5,887 nucleotides of DNA from Pelomonas sp966111775 (lineage in GTDB: Bacteria; Pseudomonadota; Gammaproteobacteria; Burkholderiales; Burkholderiaceae_C), in the NCBI GenBank assembly GCA_966111775.1, contig CBHWBD010000281.1, forward strand, positions 1 through 5,887. The letters run 5' to 3'. The position numbers were made by a program, and so were the translations under genes. The notes beneath the pieces were generated by a model. That model did not search any database, was not told the origin of the DNA, and saw only the letters and a program-made list of their open reading frames with translations. Positions 1-5,886 of this stretch are shown here, piece after piece (within the stretch, counting starts at the first letter, position 1; the number at the start of each line of letters is the position of its first letter).

Positions 1-1335
1 GTCATCGACGCGGCCGACAAGGTGCGCCTCGTCGGCCTGGAAGTGGCCCAGGAAGTCTTCCCCGCCACGGTCGACTTCAGCGCCGTGACCCGCCGCGCCG
101 TGCGCGAGTCGGCCGAGGAGGACGTGCTCTGCGTCGGCCTGCTGCTCAACCGCATCCTCAGCGGCAAGCCGGTGCTGGAGGAGAACGACCTGCAGCATGT
201 GGTTCAGCAGATGCAACCCATCGGCCGCGAGATGGTGCGCCTGGGCTGGGAGACGCCGCATCCGATTGCCGATCCGCTGCGCGCCATCTGCAACCGCGCC
301 ACCGACCGCCAGTTGCGCCAGCGCTACCACCTCGCCCGCAGCTTCCTGCGTGCGCTGGACGGGTGGCGCCAGGCTGCCGCGCATGACGATGGCGGTCCCA
401 TCGTGCTGCTGCTGGACAAGCTGCAACGCATCGGCCACCTGCCGACGACGACCAGCGGCCTGCACCGCTTCGCCGGCGGCTCCGGTCTGGAAGCCCAGCA
501 CGCCAGCGCGCTGTCGGAGTTCGTGCTCAAGGACATGGCCCTCAGCCTGGAGCTGGTGCGCCGCGTCAACAACGCGCTGAAGCAGGCCGGTCACCAGGGC
601 GAGACCATCCTGAACATGCAGCGCGCCATCCAGATGCTGGGCCTGGACGGGCTGCAATACGCCGCCAACTCGCTCAAGCCCTGGCCGGGCCCGCTGGCGC
701 CGGTAGCCGCCGAGATGCTGCGCCAGCTGATGGCGCGCGTGACCAAGGCCGCGCAAGTGGCCCAGGCGCTGCGTCCGGCCGGCTATGACGGCGAGGTCGT
801 GCATCTCATCACCGTCATGCAGAACCTGGGGCGACTGCTGCTGCAGTACCACTTCCCGGACGACGCCCAGCAGATCCGCCAGCTGATGGTGGCGCCCGAA
901 CCCACCGAGGAGCAGCCCAACCCACCGTCCATGAGCGAGCAGGCCGCCGCCTATGCGGTGCTGGGTTGCGATCTCGACGCGCTGGGCACCGCCGTGGCCC
1001 GCCACTGGGGCCTGGGCGACGAGCTGCTGCAGATGATCCGCCGCCAGCCGCTGGACGCTGCCGTGCACCCACCTCGCAGCGACGCCGACACGCTGAGGCT
1101 GACCTGCAGCTTCGCCAACGAACTGGTGGACGCCCTGGGCCTGCCTGAGGCGCGCCGTCGTCCGGGTGTGGACGCTGCCACGCGGCGCTACGCCAAGGCG
1201 CTGGGCGTTGGCATGCGCGAGGTCATGGAGGCCTTGAATCCGGGCGCTGCCAAGCCGCCGGTGCCACCGGTGGCTGACGCGCCGACGTCCCCGGGCTCGT
1301 TGCGCGAACGCCTGTCCACCCGCGGCGGTTCCTGA
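1..1335 (+). CDS. Pseudokinase-HDOD signalling protein, 5'-truncated by the window edge
   Basis: The frame is open from base 1, so 444 C-terminal residues are visible. A GTG at 22 lies inside the kinase-like region and is unlikely to be the true start. Residues about 1-122 resemble the C-lobe of a Hanks-type Ser/Thr kinase: LVGLEVA sits where the downstream paralogue has VMDFGIA, an alpha-F-like Asp is kept in EEDVLCVGLLL, and RQRY matches the late C-lobe Arg. DFG has become GLE and the activation segment is short, so catalysis is unlikely. Residues about 130-350 are an HDOD domain (FVLKDMALSLELVRRVNNA, then QNLGRLLLQYHFP, then ARHWGL). The HD metal-ligand pair is replaced by QN. A helical stretch and a Pro-rich tail follow. 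There is no GAF domain and no membrane segment, so the protein is probably cytoplasmic. It ends 10 bp before its paralogue and is probably cotranscribed with it. HDOD proteins generally act in signalling or regulation; the exact role here is unknown. Confidence 0.9.
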   Translation, partial: VIDAADKVRLVGLEVAQEVFPATVDFSAVTRRAVRESAEEDVLCVGLLLNRILSGKPVLEENDLQHVVQQMQPIGREMVRLGWETPHPIADPLRAICNRATDRQLRQRYHLARSFLRALDGWRQAAAHDDGGPIVLLLDKLQRIGHLPTTTSGLHRFAGGSGLEAQHASALSEFVLKDMALSLELVRRVNNALKQAGHQGETILNMQRAIQMLGLDGLQYAANSLKPWPGPLAPVAAEMLRQLMARVTKAAQVAQALRPAGYDGEVVHLITVMQNLGRLLLQYHFPDDAQQIRQLMVAPEPTEEQPNPPSMSEQAAAYAVLGCDLDALGTAVARHWGLGDELLQMIRRQPLDAAVHPPRSDADTLRLTCSFANELVDALGLPEARRRPGVDAATRRYAKALGVGMREVMEALNPGAAKPPVPPVADAPTSPGSLRERLSTRGGS

Positions 1336-1345
1336 AGCCTGCGCC

Positions 1346-3724
1346 ATGGCCGACGATCTGCCTCCCCAGCTTGGCCGCTTCCGGCTGCTGCAGCGCCTGG
1401 GTGAGGGGGCCCAGGCCACGGTCTGGCTGGCCCACGACCCGCTGCTGGACCGCGAGGTCGCCGTCAAGCTGCTCAAGGCCATGGCCGAACCCGGCAGCGT
1501 CGACGAGTGGCTGCACGAGGCCCGTGCCGTCAGTCGGCTGACCCACCCCAACATCGTGCCGGTCTTCGAGGCCGACACCCAGGGCGGCTGGTCCTATCTC
1601 GTCTTCGAATACGTGTCCGGCGGCACGCTGAGCCAGCGCCTGCGCGCCGGCCCGGCGCCCACCGCGGCCGAGGCCGTCACGCTGATGCTGGGCATCCTGG
1701 ACGGTCTCACCGCCGCCCACGCCGCCGGCCTGGTGCACCGCGACCTCAAGCCCAGCAACATCCTCATCGACGCCCGCGGTCGGCCGCGCGTGATGGACTT
1801 CGGCATCGCCGCCCGCGTGTCCACCAACACCAACGCGCCGTCGCGCGTCGTCGGCACGCCCGGCTATATCTCGCCCGAGGCCGCACGCGGCGCGCCGCCC
1901 CATCCGCAGATGGACGTCTTCGCCGCGGCCGTCATGCTGGCCGAGATGCTGAGCGGCCAGCGCCTCAACCACGACCCCGATCCCTGGCGCGCCATCCAGC
2001 GCGTGCAGACCACCGACCTCGTGCTGCCTTCGGGCCTGGACAGCAGCGTCGATGACGCGCTGCGCGCCATCGTGCAACGCGGCCTGGCGCGCGAGCCGTC
2101 CGCGCGCTGGCCCAGCGCGGCCCTGATGCGCGACGCGCTGGCGGCCTGGCTGCGCCCGGTCGCCGAACCCGACGCCGAGGCCGAAGCCCCGGTGCTCGAC
2201 TTCCTGCTGCGCCGCATGCGGCACAAGAGCGACTTCCCGGCGCTGACCGATGCCATCGGCCGCATCCAGCGCCTGACGCAGTCCGAGAACGAGAGCCTGG
2301 CCAGCCTGTCCAACGAGATCCTCAAGGACGTGGCCCTGACGCAGAAGCTGCTGCGCCTCGTCAACACGGCCCAGTACCGGCACACCGGCGGCGGCGGCAT
2401 CAGCACGGTGTCGCGCGCCGTCGCGCTGATCGGCTTTGCCGGCATCCGCAACCTGGCCTTGAGCCTGGTGCTGCTGGAACGCATGGAGAACAAGAGCCAT
2501 GCCAAGAGGCTGCGCGAGGACTATCTGCGCTCGCTGATGGCGGCGTCTCTGGCCCGCGAGCTCTGCCCCAACCCGCGCGAGGCCGAGGAGGCCTTTCTCG
2601 GCGCGATGTTCCACCACCTCGGCCGCTCGCTGACCGAGTTCTATTTCCCCGAGGAGGCCGATGCCGTGCGCCGCCTCGTCAGCCCCGCCGAGGATGGCCA
2701 GCCGGCCCTCAGCGAAGCCTCGGCCTCGGCCCAGGTGCTGGGCATGAGCTACGAGGCCCTCGGCCTGGGGGTGGCCAGGCAGTGGGGCCTGCCGGACAGC
2801 CTGCAGCGCGCCATGCGCCGCCCGACCGGCGAGCCGCCGCAGCGTTTGCTGGAAGAAGGCACCGAGCGTCAGCGCTGGCTGGCCCGTGCCAGCAACGACA
2901 TGGCCGACCTCATCCTGAACACGCCGCCCGAGCAGGCCCATGCCAAGCTGCGCGCACTCGCACAGCGGCATTCGCGAGCCCTCGGCATCAGCGCCGAGAC
3001 CTTCGAGAAGGCGGCCGACACCGCGCGCCAGCATCTGGCGCAGACGACCGAGGCCCTGGAACTGCACCTGCCGCGCGACTCCAAGGCCCAGCGCCTGCTG
3101 GCGCCGGTGACGCCGTCGGTCCACGACTCGCTGACGGCCCATGAGCTGGCGCCCACCCTGGTCATGGAGCGCACCCAGGAGGCCTCGCCGCAAACGCCGG
3201 TCGACCAGGCCGTGCAATTGCTGGCCGCCGGCGTGCAGGACATCACCGACGCCATGGTCGACAACTTCCAGCTCAATGCCGTGCTGCGCATGATCCTGGA
3301 GACCATCTACCGGGCCCTCGGCTTCCGTCGCGTCGTCTTCTGCCTGCGCGATGCGCGCGGCCAGGCGCTGACGGGCCGCCTTGGCGTCGGCGCCGACGTC
3401 GAGCGCCTGGCGCCGCTGCTGCGCGTGGACCTGGCGACCCAGCCGCTGGACCTCATCGCCGCCGTCTGCCTGAAAGGCGCCGACACGCTGATCCAGGATG
3501 CGCGCGCGGACAACATCGCTTCCCGCATGCCGAGCTGGTTCCGCGGCGAACTCAAGGCGCAGAGCTTTCTGCTGCTGCCGCTGATGCTCAAGGGCTCGCC
3601 CCTCGGGCTGATCTATGCCGACCATCCTCAGGCCGGCATCGTGCAGCTGGGCGAGAAGGAACTGTCGCTGCTGCGCACCCTGCGCAACCAGGCCGTGATG
3701 GCCTTCCGGCAGGCGACAGGCTAA
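1346..3724 (+). CDS. Ser/Thr protein kinase-HDOD-GAF fusion protein
   Basis: This 792-residue protein is complete. Residues about 10-270 form a Hanks-type kinase with all key elements: Gly loop GEGAQATV (19-26), VAIK Lys41, alpha-C Glu58, HRDLKPSN (131-138), DFG (151-153), GTPGYISPE (170-178), alpha-F Asp190 and Arg254. It should therefore be active, and the HRD Arg plus Ser/Thr residues around 159-166 suit activation-loop phosphorylation. Residues about 282-495 are an HDOD domain (NEILKDVALTQKLLRLVN; FHHLGR at 422-427 in place of a true HD motif; ARQWGLPDSL). After a helical linker, residues about 620-790 form a GAF domain (GFRRVVFCLRDARG; SFLLLPLMLKGSPLGLIYAD), which usually senses small molecules or mediates dimerisation. 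No membrane segment is visible, so it is probably cytoplasmic. The ATG at 1346 places the Gly loop at the usual distance from the N-terminus. Its Shine-Dalgarno is weak and it lies 10 bp after the previous stop, which suggests translational coupling. Substrates and ligand are unknown. Confidence 0.95.
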   Translation: MADDLPPQLGRFRLLQRLGEGAQATVWLAHDPLLDREVAVKLLKAMAEPGSVDEWLHEARAVSRLTHPNIVPVFEADTQGGWSYLVFEYVSGGTLSQRLRAGPAPTAAEAVTLMLGILDGLTAAHAAGLVHRDLKPSNILIDARGRPRVMDFGIAARVSTNTNAPSRVVGTPGYISPEAARGAPPHPQMDVFAAAVMLAEMLSGQRLNHDPDPWRAIQRVQTTDLVLPSGLDSSVDDALRAIVQRGLAREPSARWPSAALMRDALAAWLRPVAEPDAEAEAPVLDFLLRRMRHKSDFPALTDAIGRIQRLTQSENESLASLSNEILKDVALTQKLLRLVNTAQYRHTGGGGISTVSRAVALIGFAGIRNLALSLVLLERMENKSHAKRLREDYLRSLMAASLARELCPNPREAEEAFLGAMFHHLGRSLTEFYFPEEADAVRRLVSPAEDGQPALSEASASAQVLGMSYEALGLGVARQWGLPDSLQRAMRRPTGEPPQRLLEEGTERQRWLARASNDMADLILNTPPEQAHAKLRALAQRHSRALGISAETFEKAADTARQHLAQTTEALELHLPRDSKAQRLLAPVTPSVHDSLTAHELAPTLVMERTQEASPQTPVDQAVQLLAAGVQDITDAMVDNFQLNAVLRMILETIYRALGFRRVVFCLRDARGQALTGRLGVGADVERLAPLLRVDLATQPLDLIAAVCLKGADTLIQDARADNIASRMPSWFRGELKAQSFLLLPLMLKGSPLGLIYADHPQAGIVQLGEKELSLLRTLRNQAVMAFRQATG

Positions 3725-3877
3725 GTCCAACGTCCCACCCGACAGGGGTGTAGGGCATGTCCCACACGTCGTGAGGCCGCAGGCTGACCGCTGCCGCGCC
3801 GGCATTCCGACTGGTGACTCACGGGTCATCGCGAATACTGGATTTGCATCCAAAGAAGAACCCGAACCCGGCGGGGT

Positions 3878-3893
3878 GGCGATGCTGATCGCC
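3878..3893 (+). promoter_or_regulatory. Small leader hairpin upstream of the lipoprotein start
   Basis: GGCGAT (3878-3883) and ATCGCC (3888-3893) form a perfect 6-bp stem around a GCTG loop. It ends 17 bases before the Shine-Dalgarno sequence of the gene starting at 3920. If transcribed it would sit in the 5' leader, where it could affect mRNA stability or translation. It could also be a DNA operator half-site pair, or chance in GC-rich DNA. No T-tract follows, so it is not a terminator. Confidence 0.3.
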
Positions 3894-3910
3894 GGGAATT
3901 GCAAACCACA

Positions 3911-3914
3911 GGAG
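3911..3914 (+). promoter_or_regulatory. Shine-Dalgarno site fixing the start at 3920
   Basis: GGAG lies 5 bases before the ATG at 3920. It supports that ATG over the upstream in-frame TTG at 3899, which has no such site and would add seven residues ahead of the signal peptide. Confidence 0.75.
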
Positions 3915-3919
3915 TTCGT

Positions 3920-4288
3920 ATGAATCCGCATCCGATGAAGGGCCGGGCTGTTTTGTTGGCGGCATTTGCTGCCGCAGCCCTGTCGGCGTGTGCCACCCAC
4001 GGTGACCCACCTAAGGAACAGATCGCGGTGGCCAATTCCGCCGTCGACACCGCAACCGGCAATGCCGCCGAGGCGCCTGCGGAGTTGTCCACGGCGCGCG
4101 ACAAGCTGGCCCGCGCCAACGCCGCCATGGCCCGCAAGGACTATGTGCAGGCGCGCCAGCTGGCCGACGAAGCGGCGGCCGACGCCGCCCTGGCCCAGGC
4201 CACGGCTCGCAACGCCCGCTCCAGCCGCGCGCTGGCCGAGGTGAACGAAAGCATCCGCCAGCTGCAGGCGCAGCTGAACCGTTCTTGA
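3920..4288 (+). CDS. Small DUF4398-like lipoprotein
   Basis: This 122-residue protein starts with a lipoprotein signal peptide: basic K7/R9, hydrophobic residues 10-21, and lipobox L21-S22-A23-C24. Cys24 would be lipidated, and Ala at +2 gives no inner-membrane retention signal, so outer-membrane anchoring is expected. The rest, about 32-122, is an Ala-rich helical region. It reads like a DUF4398 domain: a helix ending PAELSTARDKLARANAAMA, a turn at RKDY, then QARQLADEAAADAALAQATA and a long C-terminal helix ending QLQAQLNRS. DUF4398 lipoproteins are common in proteobacteria and have no firmly known function. The gene leads a three-gene operon, 18 bp ahead of a larger OmpA-domain lipoprotein whose N-terminal half has the same style of helices. 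The two products may therefore interact or be paralogous. The start is set by GGAG at 3911. Confidence 0.88.
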   Translation: MNPHPMKGRAVLLAAFAAAALSACATHGDPPKEQIAVANSAVDTATGNAAEAPAELSTARDKLARANAAMARKDYVQARQLADEAAADAALAQATARNARSSRALAEVNESIRQLQAQLNRS

Positions 4289-4306
4289 TTCATCGAAAGG
4301 ACAGCC

Positions 4307-5221
4307 ATGAAGACCATCGCCCAACTGACTGCCCTGGCCGCCGCCACGGCCTTGTTCGCCGGCTGCGCCAGCGCCCCCACCGTCACGCCCGCCCTGCGCG
4401 AGGCCCGCTCCACCGTGCACAGCGCCGAGGCCGACCCGGCCGTGCTGAAGTACGCCTCGCTGGACATCAAGAAGGCCTCCGACTCGCTGAAGCGCGCCGA
4501 GGAACTGAGCGCCAAGCGCGAGTCGCCGGCCGACATCGACTCGGCCGCCTATGTCGCCGCGACCCAAGCCCGCACCGCCATGGCCATCGGCCGCGCCGCG
4601 ACACAGGAAGAAGCCATCAAGGCAGCCGAAGCCGACCGCGAACGCGCCCGTGCCGACGCCAATGCCAACCGCGCCAACATGGCGCAGGCCCAGGCAGCCA
4701 ACGCGCAGATCGCCGCGGCCAATGCCAGCGCCGATGCCAATGCGGCACGCCAGCAGGCCGCCGCCGCCAACGCCGATGCCGCCAATGCCCAGGCCCAGGC
4801 CGCGGCCCTGCAGCAGGAGTTGAACGAGTTGCAGGCCAAGCAGACCGACCGCGGCATGCTGGTGACGCTGGGCGACGTGCTGTTCGAGTTCGGCCGCGCC
4901 GAGATCAAGCCCGCCGCGCAGGCGTCCATCGCCAAGCTGGCCCACTACCTGAACCAGCACCCGGATCGCCGCATCCTCATCGAGGGCTTCACCGACAGCG
5001 TCGGCAGCGACTCGGCCAATCTGACCTTGTCGCAGCGACGCTCCCAGGCCGTGGCCGACGCACTGCGCGCCCAAGGTGTGGACCCCACCCGTATCGCCAC
5101 CCGCGGCTATGGCGAGGCCTATCCGGTGGCCAGCAATGCCAGCACGTCGGACCGCGCCATGAACCGTCGCGTCGAGGTCTATATCTCGAACGACAACCAG
5201 CCGGTCCGCGCCCGCGGCTGA
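4307..5221 (+). CDS. OmpA-family lipoprotein with N-terminal DUF4398-like domain
   Basis: This 304-residue protein has a lipoprotein signal peptide with lipobox F17-A18-G19-C20 and Ala at +2, which points to the outer membrane. Residues about 28-110 are DUF4398-like helices (LREARSTVHSAE; SLDIKKASDSLKRAEELSAK). Residues about 110-180 form a very Ala/Asn/Gln-rich helical stalk, probably coiled coil, ending LQQELNELQAKQ. Residues about 184-295 are an OmpA C-terminal domain with VLFEFGRAEI, EGFTDSVGSDSANLTLSQRR, TRGYGEAYPVASN and MNRRVEVYI. Asp230 and Arg245 match the residues that bind diaminopimelate in peptidoglycan. The protein should link the outer membrane to the cell wall across the periplasm. 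Shine-Dalgarno AAAGGA (4296-4301) lies 5 bases before the ATG. It sits in an operon with the small lipoprotein before it and the secreted protein after it. Resemblance to YiaD/Pal-type proteins is limited to the OmpA domain. Confidence 0.95.
   Translation: MKTIAQLTALAAATALFAGCASAPTVTPALREARSTVHSAEADPAVLKYASLDIKKASDSLKRAEELSAKRESPADIDSAAYVAATQARTAMAIGRAATQEEAIKAAEADRERARADANANRANMAQAQAANAQIAAANASADANAARQQAAAANADAANAQAQAAALQQELNELQAKQTDRGMLVTLGDVLFEFGRAEIKPAAQASIAKLAHYLNQHPDRRILIEGFTDSVGSDSANLTLSQRRSQAVADALRAQGVDPTRIATRGYGEAYPVASNASTSDRAMNRRVEVYISNDNQPVRARG
4648..4812 (+). repeat. Low-complexity Ala/Asn/Gln coding repeat
   Basis: This stretch inside the OmpA-family gene encodes the stalk (residues about 115-168). 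It is built from degenerate GCC-AAT-GCC, GAT-GCC and CAG-GCC units; GCCAATGCC occurs exactly at 4658-4666, 4718-4726 and 4781-4789. The period is irregular, so this is a compositional repeat rather than a clean tandem array. Slippage here could change stalk length between strains. Confidence 0.55.
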
Positions 5222-5234
5222 TGCCGCGCCTTTG

Positions 5235-5240
5235 AAGGAG
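5235..5240 (+). promoter_or_regulatory. Shine-Dalgarno site fixing the start at 5247
   Basis: AAGGAG is an almost perfect anti-16S match, 6 bases before the ATG at 5247. It rules out the in-frame TTG at 5232, which lies upstream of this site. It suggests strong translation of the third operon gene. Confidence 0.85.
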
Positions 5241-5246
5241 ATCACC

Positions 5247-5657
5247 ATGAACCGATGTCACACCACCGCCTGGCTGGCCGCTGCGCTGCTCGCAATGGGC
5301 GGCATCGCCCAGGCTGCGCCCAAGGCCAGCAATGTCGACCCGTTGCGCCTGCAGTACGAGCGCGAACGCGCCAACTGCATGACCGGCCAGACCAACCAGC
5401 CGCGCGATGTCTGCCTGAAGGAAGCCGGGGCTGCCTACGCCCAGGCCCGCCAGGGCAAGCTGATCTCGCCGAGCGACCAGCCCGACCAGTGGGCCAACAA
5501 CGCCCTCAAGCGCTGCCAGGCCCAGCCGGTGGAAGACCGCGAGATGTGCGAGCGCCGCGTGCGCGAAGGCACGGTCACCGGCAGCGTGGCAGGGGGCGGC
5601 CAGCTGACGACGCTGGTGGTGCGCTCGACCGACATCCCGAAGCAGCCGGGTGGTTGA
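5247..5657 (+). CDS. Small secreted protein with two cysteine pairs
   Basis: This 136-residue protein has a Sec signal peptide: R3, hydrophobic residues 8-21, and AQA before a likely cleavage after Ala23. The mature part has exactly four cysteines in two similarly built segments. C44 and C56 (CX11C) lie around RANCMTGQ and DVCLKEAG. C90 and C101 (CX10C) lie around LKRCQAQP and EMCERRVR. This fits two disulfide-linked helical hairpins in the periplasm. A helix AYAQARQGKL follows the first pair. The C-terminus has GTVTGSVAGGGQLTTLVV, a Gly/Thr/Val-rich tail likely to be beta-strand or flexible. I do not recognise a named family, although similar small exported Cys-pair proteins are common in Burkholderiales. 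It follows the OmpA-domain gene by 25 bp and is probably cotranscribed, so an envelope role is likely. Its function is unknown. Confidence 0.87.
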   Translation: MNRCHTTAWLAAALLAMGGIAQAAPKASNVDPLRLQYERERANCMTGQTNQPRDVCLKEAGAAYAQARQGKLISPSDQPDQWANNALKRCQAQPVEDREMCERRVREGTVTGSVAGGGQLTTLVVRSTDIPKQPGG

Positions 5658-5661
5658 AGCC

Positions 5662-5682
5662 GGGCGGGCCAGCGGCCCGTCC
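5662..5682 (+). terminator. Hairpin directly after the envelope operon
   Basis: The stem runs from 5662-5670 to 5674-5682: 9 bp including one G-U pair, closed by an AGC loop. It begins four bases after the stop codon at 5657. The sequence after it is CTTGC, a poor U-tract, so termination may be partial and reinforced by the larger hairpin at 5695-5728. Confidence 0.55.
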
Positions 5683-5694
5683 CTTGCAAAACGA

Positions 5695-5728
5695 ATCGGC
5701 CGGCCTCCTGATGCAGGAGCCGGCCGAT
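5695..5728. terminator. Strong hairpin, likely bidirectional terminator between convergent genes
   Basis: The arms 5695-5703 plus 5705-5710 pair with 5714-5728: 15 bp with a single bulged C at 5704 and an ATG loop. Read on the minus strand, the hairpin is followed by TCGTTTTGC, the best T-tract in the region, so it suits termination of the SRP RNA transcript coming from the right. Read on the plus strand it follows the envelope operon and precedes a modestly T-containing stretch. The position between convergent units supports a shared terminator. Confidence 0.7.
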
Positions 5729-5751
5729 GGCGTCTGTGTTGCCGCGCTGGC

Positions 5752-5774
5752 GTTCAGGCGGCAGAAGCCTGAAC
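5752..5774. repeat. Perfect inverted repeat between the SRP RNA gene and terminator
   Basis: GTTCAGGC (5752-5759) and GCCTGAAC (5767-5774) form a perfect 8-bp stem with a 7-base loop. It lies 17 bp beyond the 3' end of the SRP RNA gene. Neither strand has a T-tract after it. It could be a first-stage terminator, a processing or stability hairpin in the SRP RNA precursor, or a protein-binding site. Confidence 0.5.
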
Positions 5775-5791
5775 AGGAAGAAAGGGAGGGT

Positions 5792-5886
5792 GACGAGCCT
5801 TACCCCCGGCACTGGTCGCAACGCTTAGGGCTGCTTGGTTCCCCACCTGACCCGGTTGGGCGCGCTTCCATGCGGGGAGGCCCGTC
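5792..5886 (-). ncRNA. ffs: Signal recognition particle RNA, small bacterial type (4.5S RNA)
   Basis: This is the RNA core of the bacterial SRP. It binds Ffh and pairs with FtsY to deliver ribosome-nascent chains to the inner membrane. On the minus strand, 5852-5829 carries the diagnostic SRP54-binding hairpin: GGUCAGGU, a GG/CC stem around a GGAA tetraloop (5842-5839), then AAGCAGCC. E. coli has the same layout with CC/GG flanking the loop, so the stem pair is swapped but still paired. GGG 5853-5851 pairs with CCC 5830-5828 below the internal loop. The ends close as a terminal helix: 5886-5878 (GACGGGCCU) pairs with 5800-5792 (AGGCUCGUC) with one G-U, and CCCCG 5877-5873 pairs with CGGGG 5808-5804. 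The implied length, about 95 nt, fits the small SRP RNA class. Its exact ends are inferred from pairing. The promoter lies past the right edge, and a pyrimidine-rich stretch and hairpins follow its 3' end. Confidence 0.92.

Larger units (their letters stand above)
3725..3919. other. Intergenic region between signalling pair and envelope operon
   Basis: This is 195 bp without a credible gene. Twelve bases after the kinase stop is a 5-bp inverted repeat, CACCC (3736-3740) and GGGTG (3746-3750), with no T-tract, so it is at best a weak terminator. A short TGAC/GTCA dyad lies at 3815-3828. The promoter of the downstream operon is expected here, but I found no -35/-10 pair with good matches and proper spacing. 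AATACT at 3834-3839 is the nearest -10-like hexamer, and it lacks a matching -35 box. Base composition is less GC-rich around 3834-3865 and 3895-3925 than in the flanking genes. Confidence 0.6.

Noticed and set aside
22..24. GTG as the start of the first gene
   Set aside because: The frame stays open to base 1, and the codons on either side belong to one continuous kinase-like segment, so the gene continues upstream of the window.
3736..3750. CACCC/GGGTG hairpin as terminator of the kinase gene
   Set aside because: The 5-bp stem is short and no T-tract follows, so I mention it only under the intergenic entry.
3814..3839. Possible sigma-70 promoter (GTGACT and AATACT)
   Set aside because: Each box matches 4 of 6 consensus bases, but the spacer is only 14 bp, too short for a standard promoter.
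4658..4789. Recurring GCCAATGCC as a CRISPR-like or intergenic repeat
   Set aside because: It lies in frame inside the Ala/Asn-rich stalk, with irregular spacing and no spacers, so protein composition explains it.
4285..5235. Plus-strand open frame of 316 codons overlapping the OmpA-family gene
   Set aside because: It is an out-of-frame shadow rich in Arg/Pro. The 4307 frame carries the signal peptide, the OmpA motifs and the Shine-Dalgarno site.
1223..5248. Reverse-strand open frame of 1341 codons spanning the kinase gene, intergenic region and OmpA gene
   Set aside because: It runs antisense to three genes with strong domain matches. Its translation is compositionally odd (long Gly/Gln/His/Arg runs), has no recognisable domain, and follows from GC-rich third positions on the opposite strand.
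5435..5821. Minus-strand open frame of 128 codons
   Set aside because: It overlaps the SRP RNA gene, three hairpins and the secreted-protein gene, and its product shows no domain or convincing ribosome binding site.
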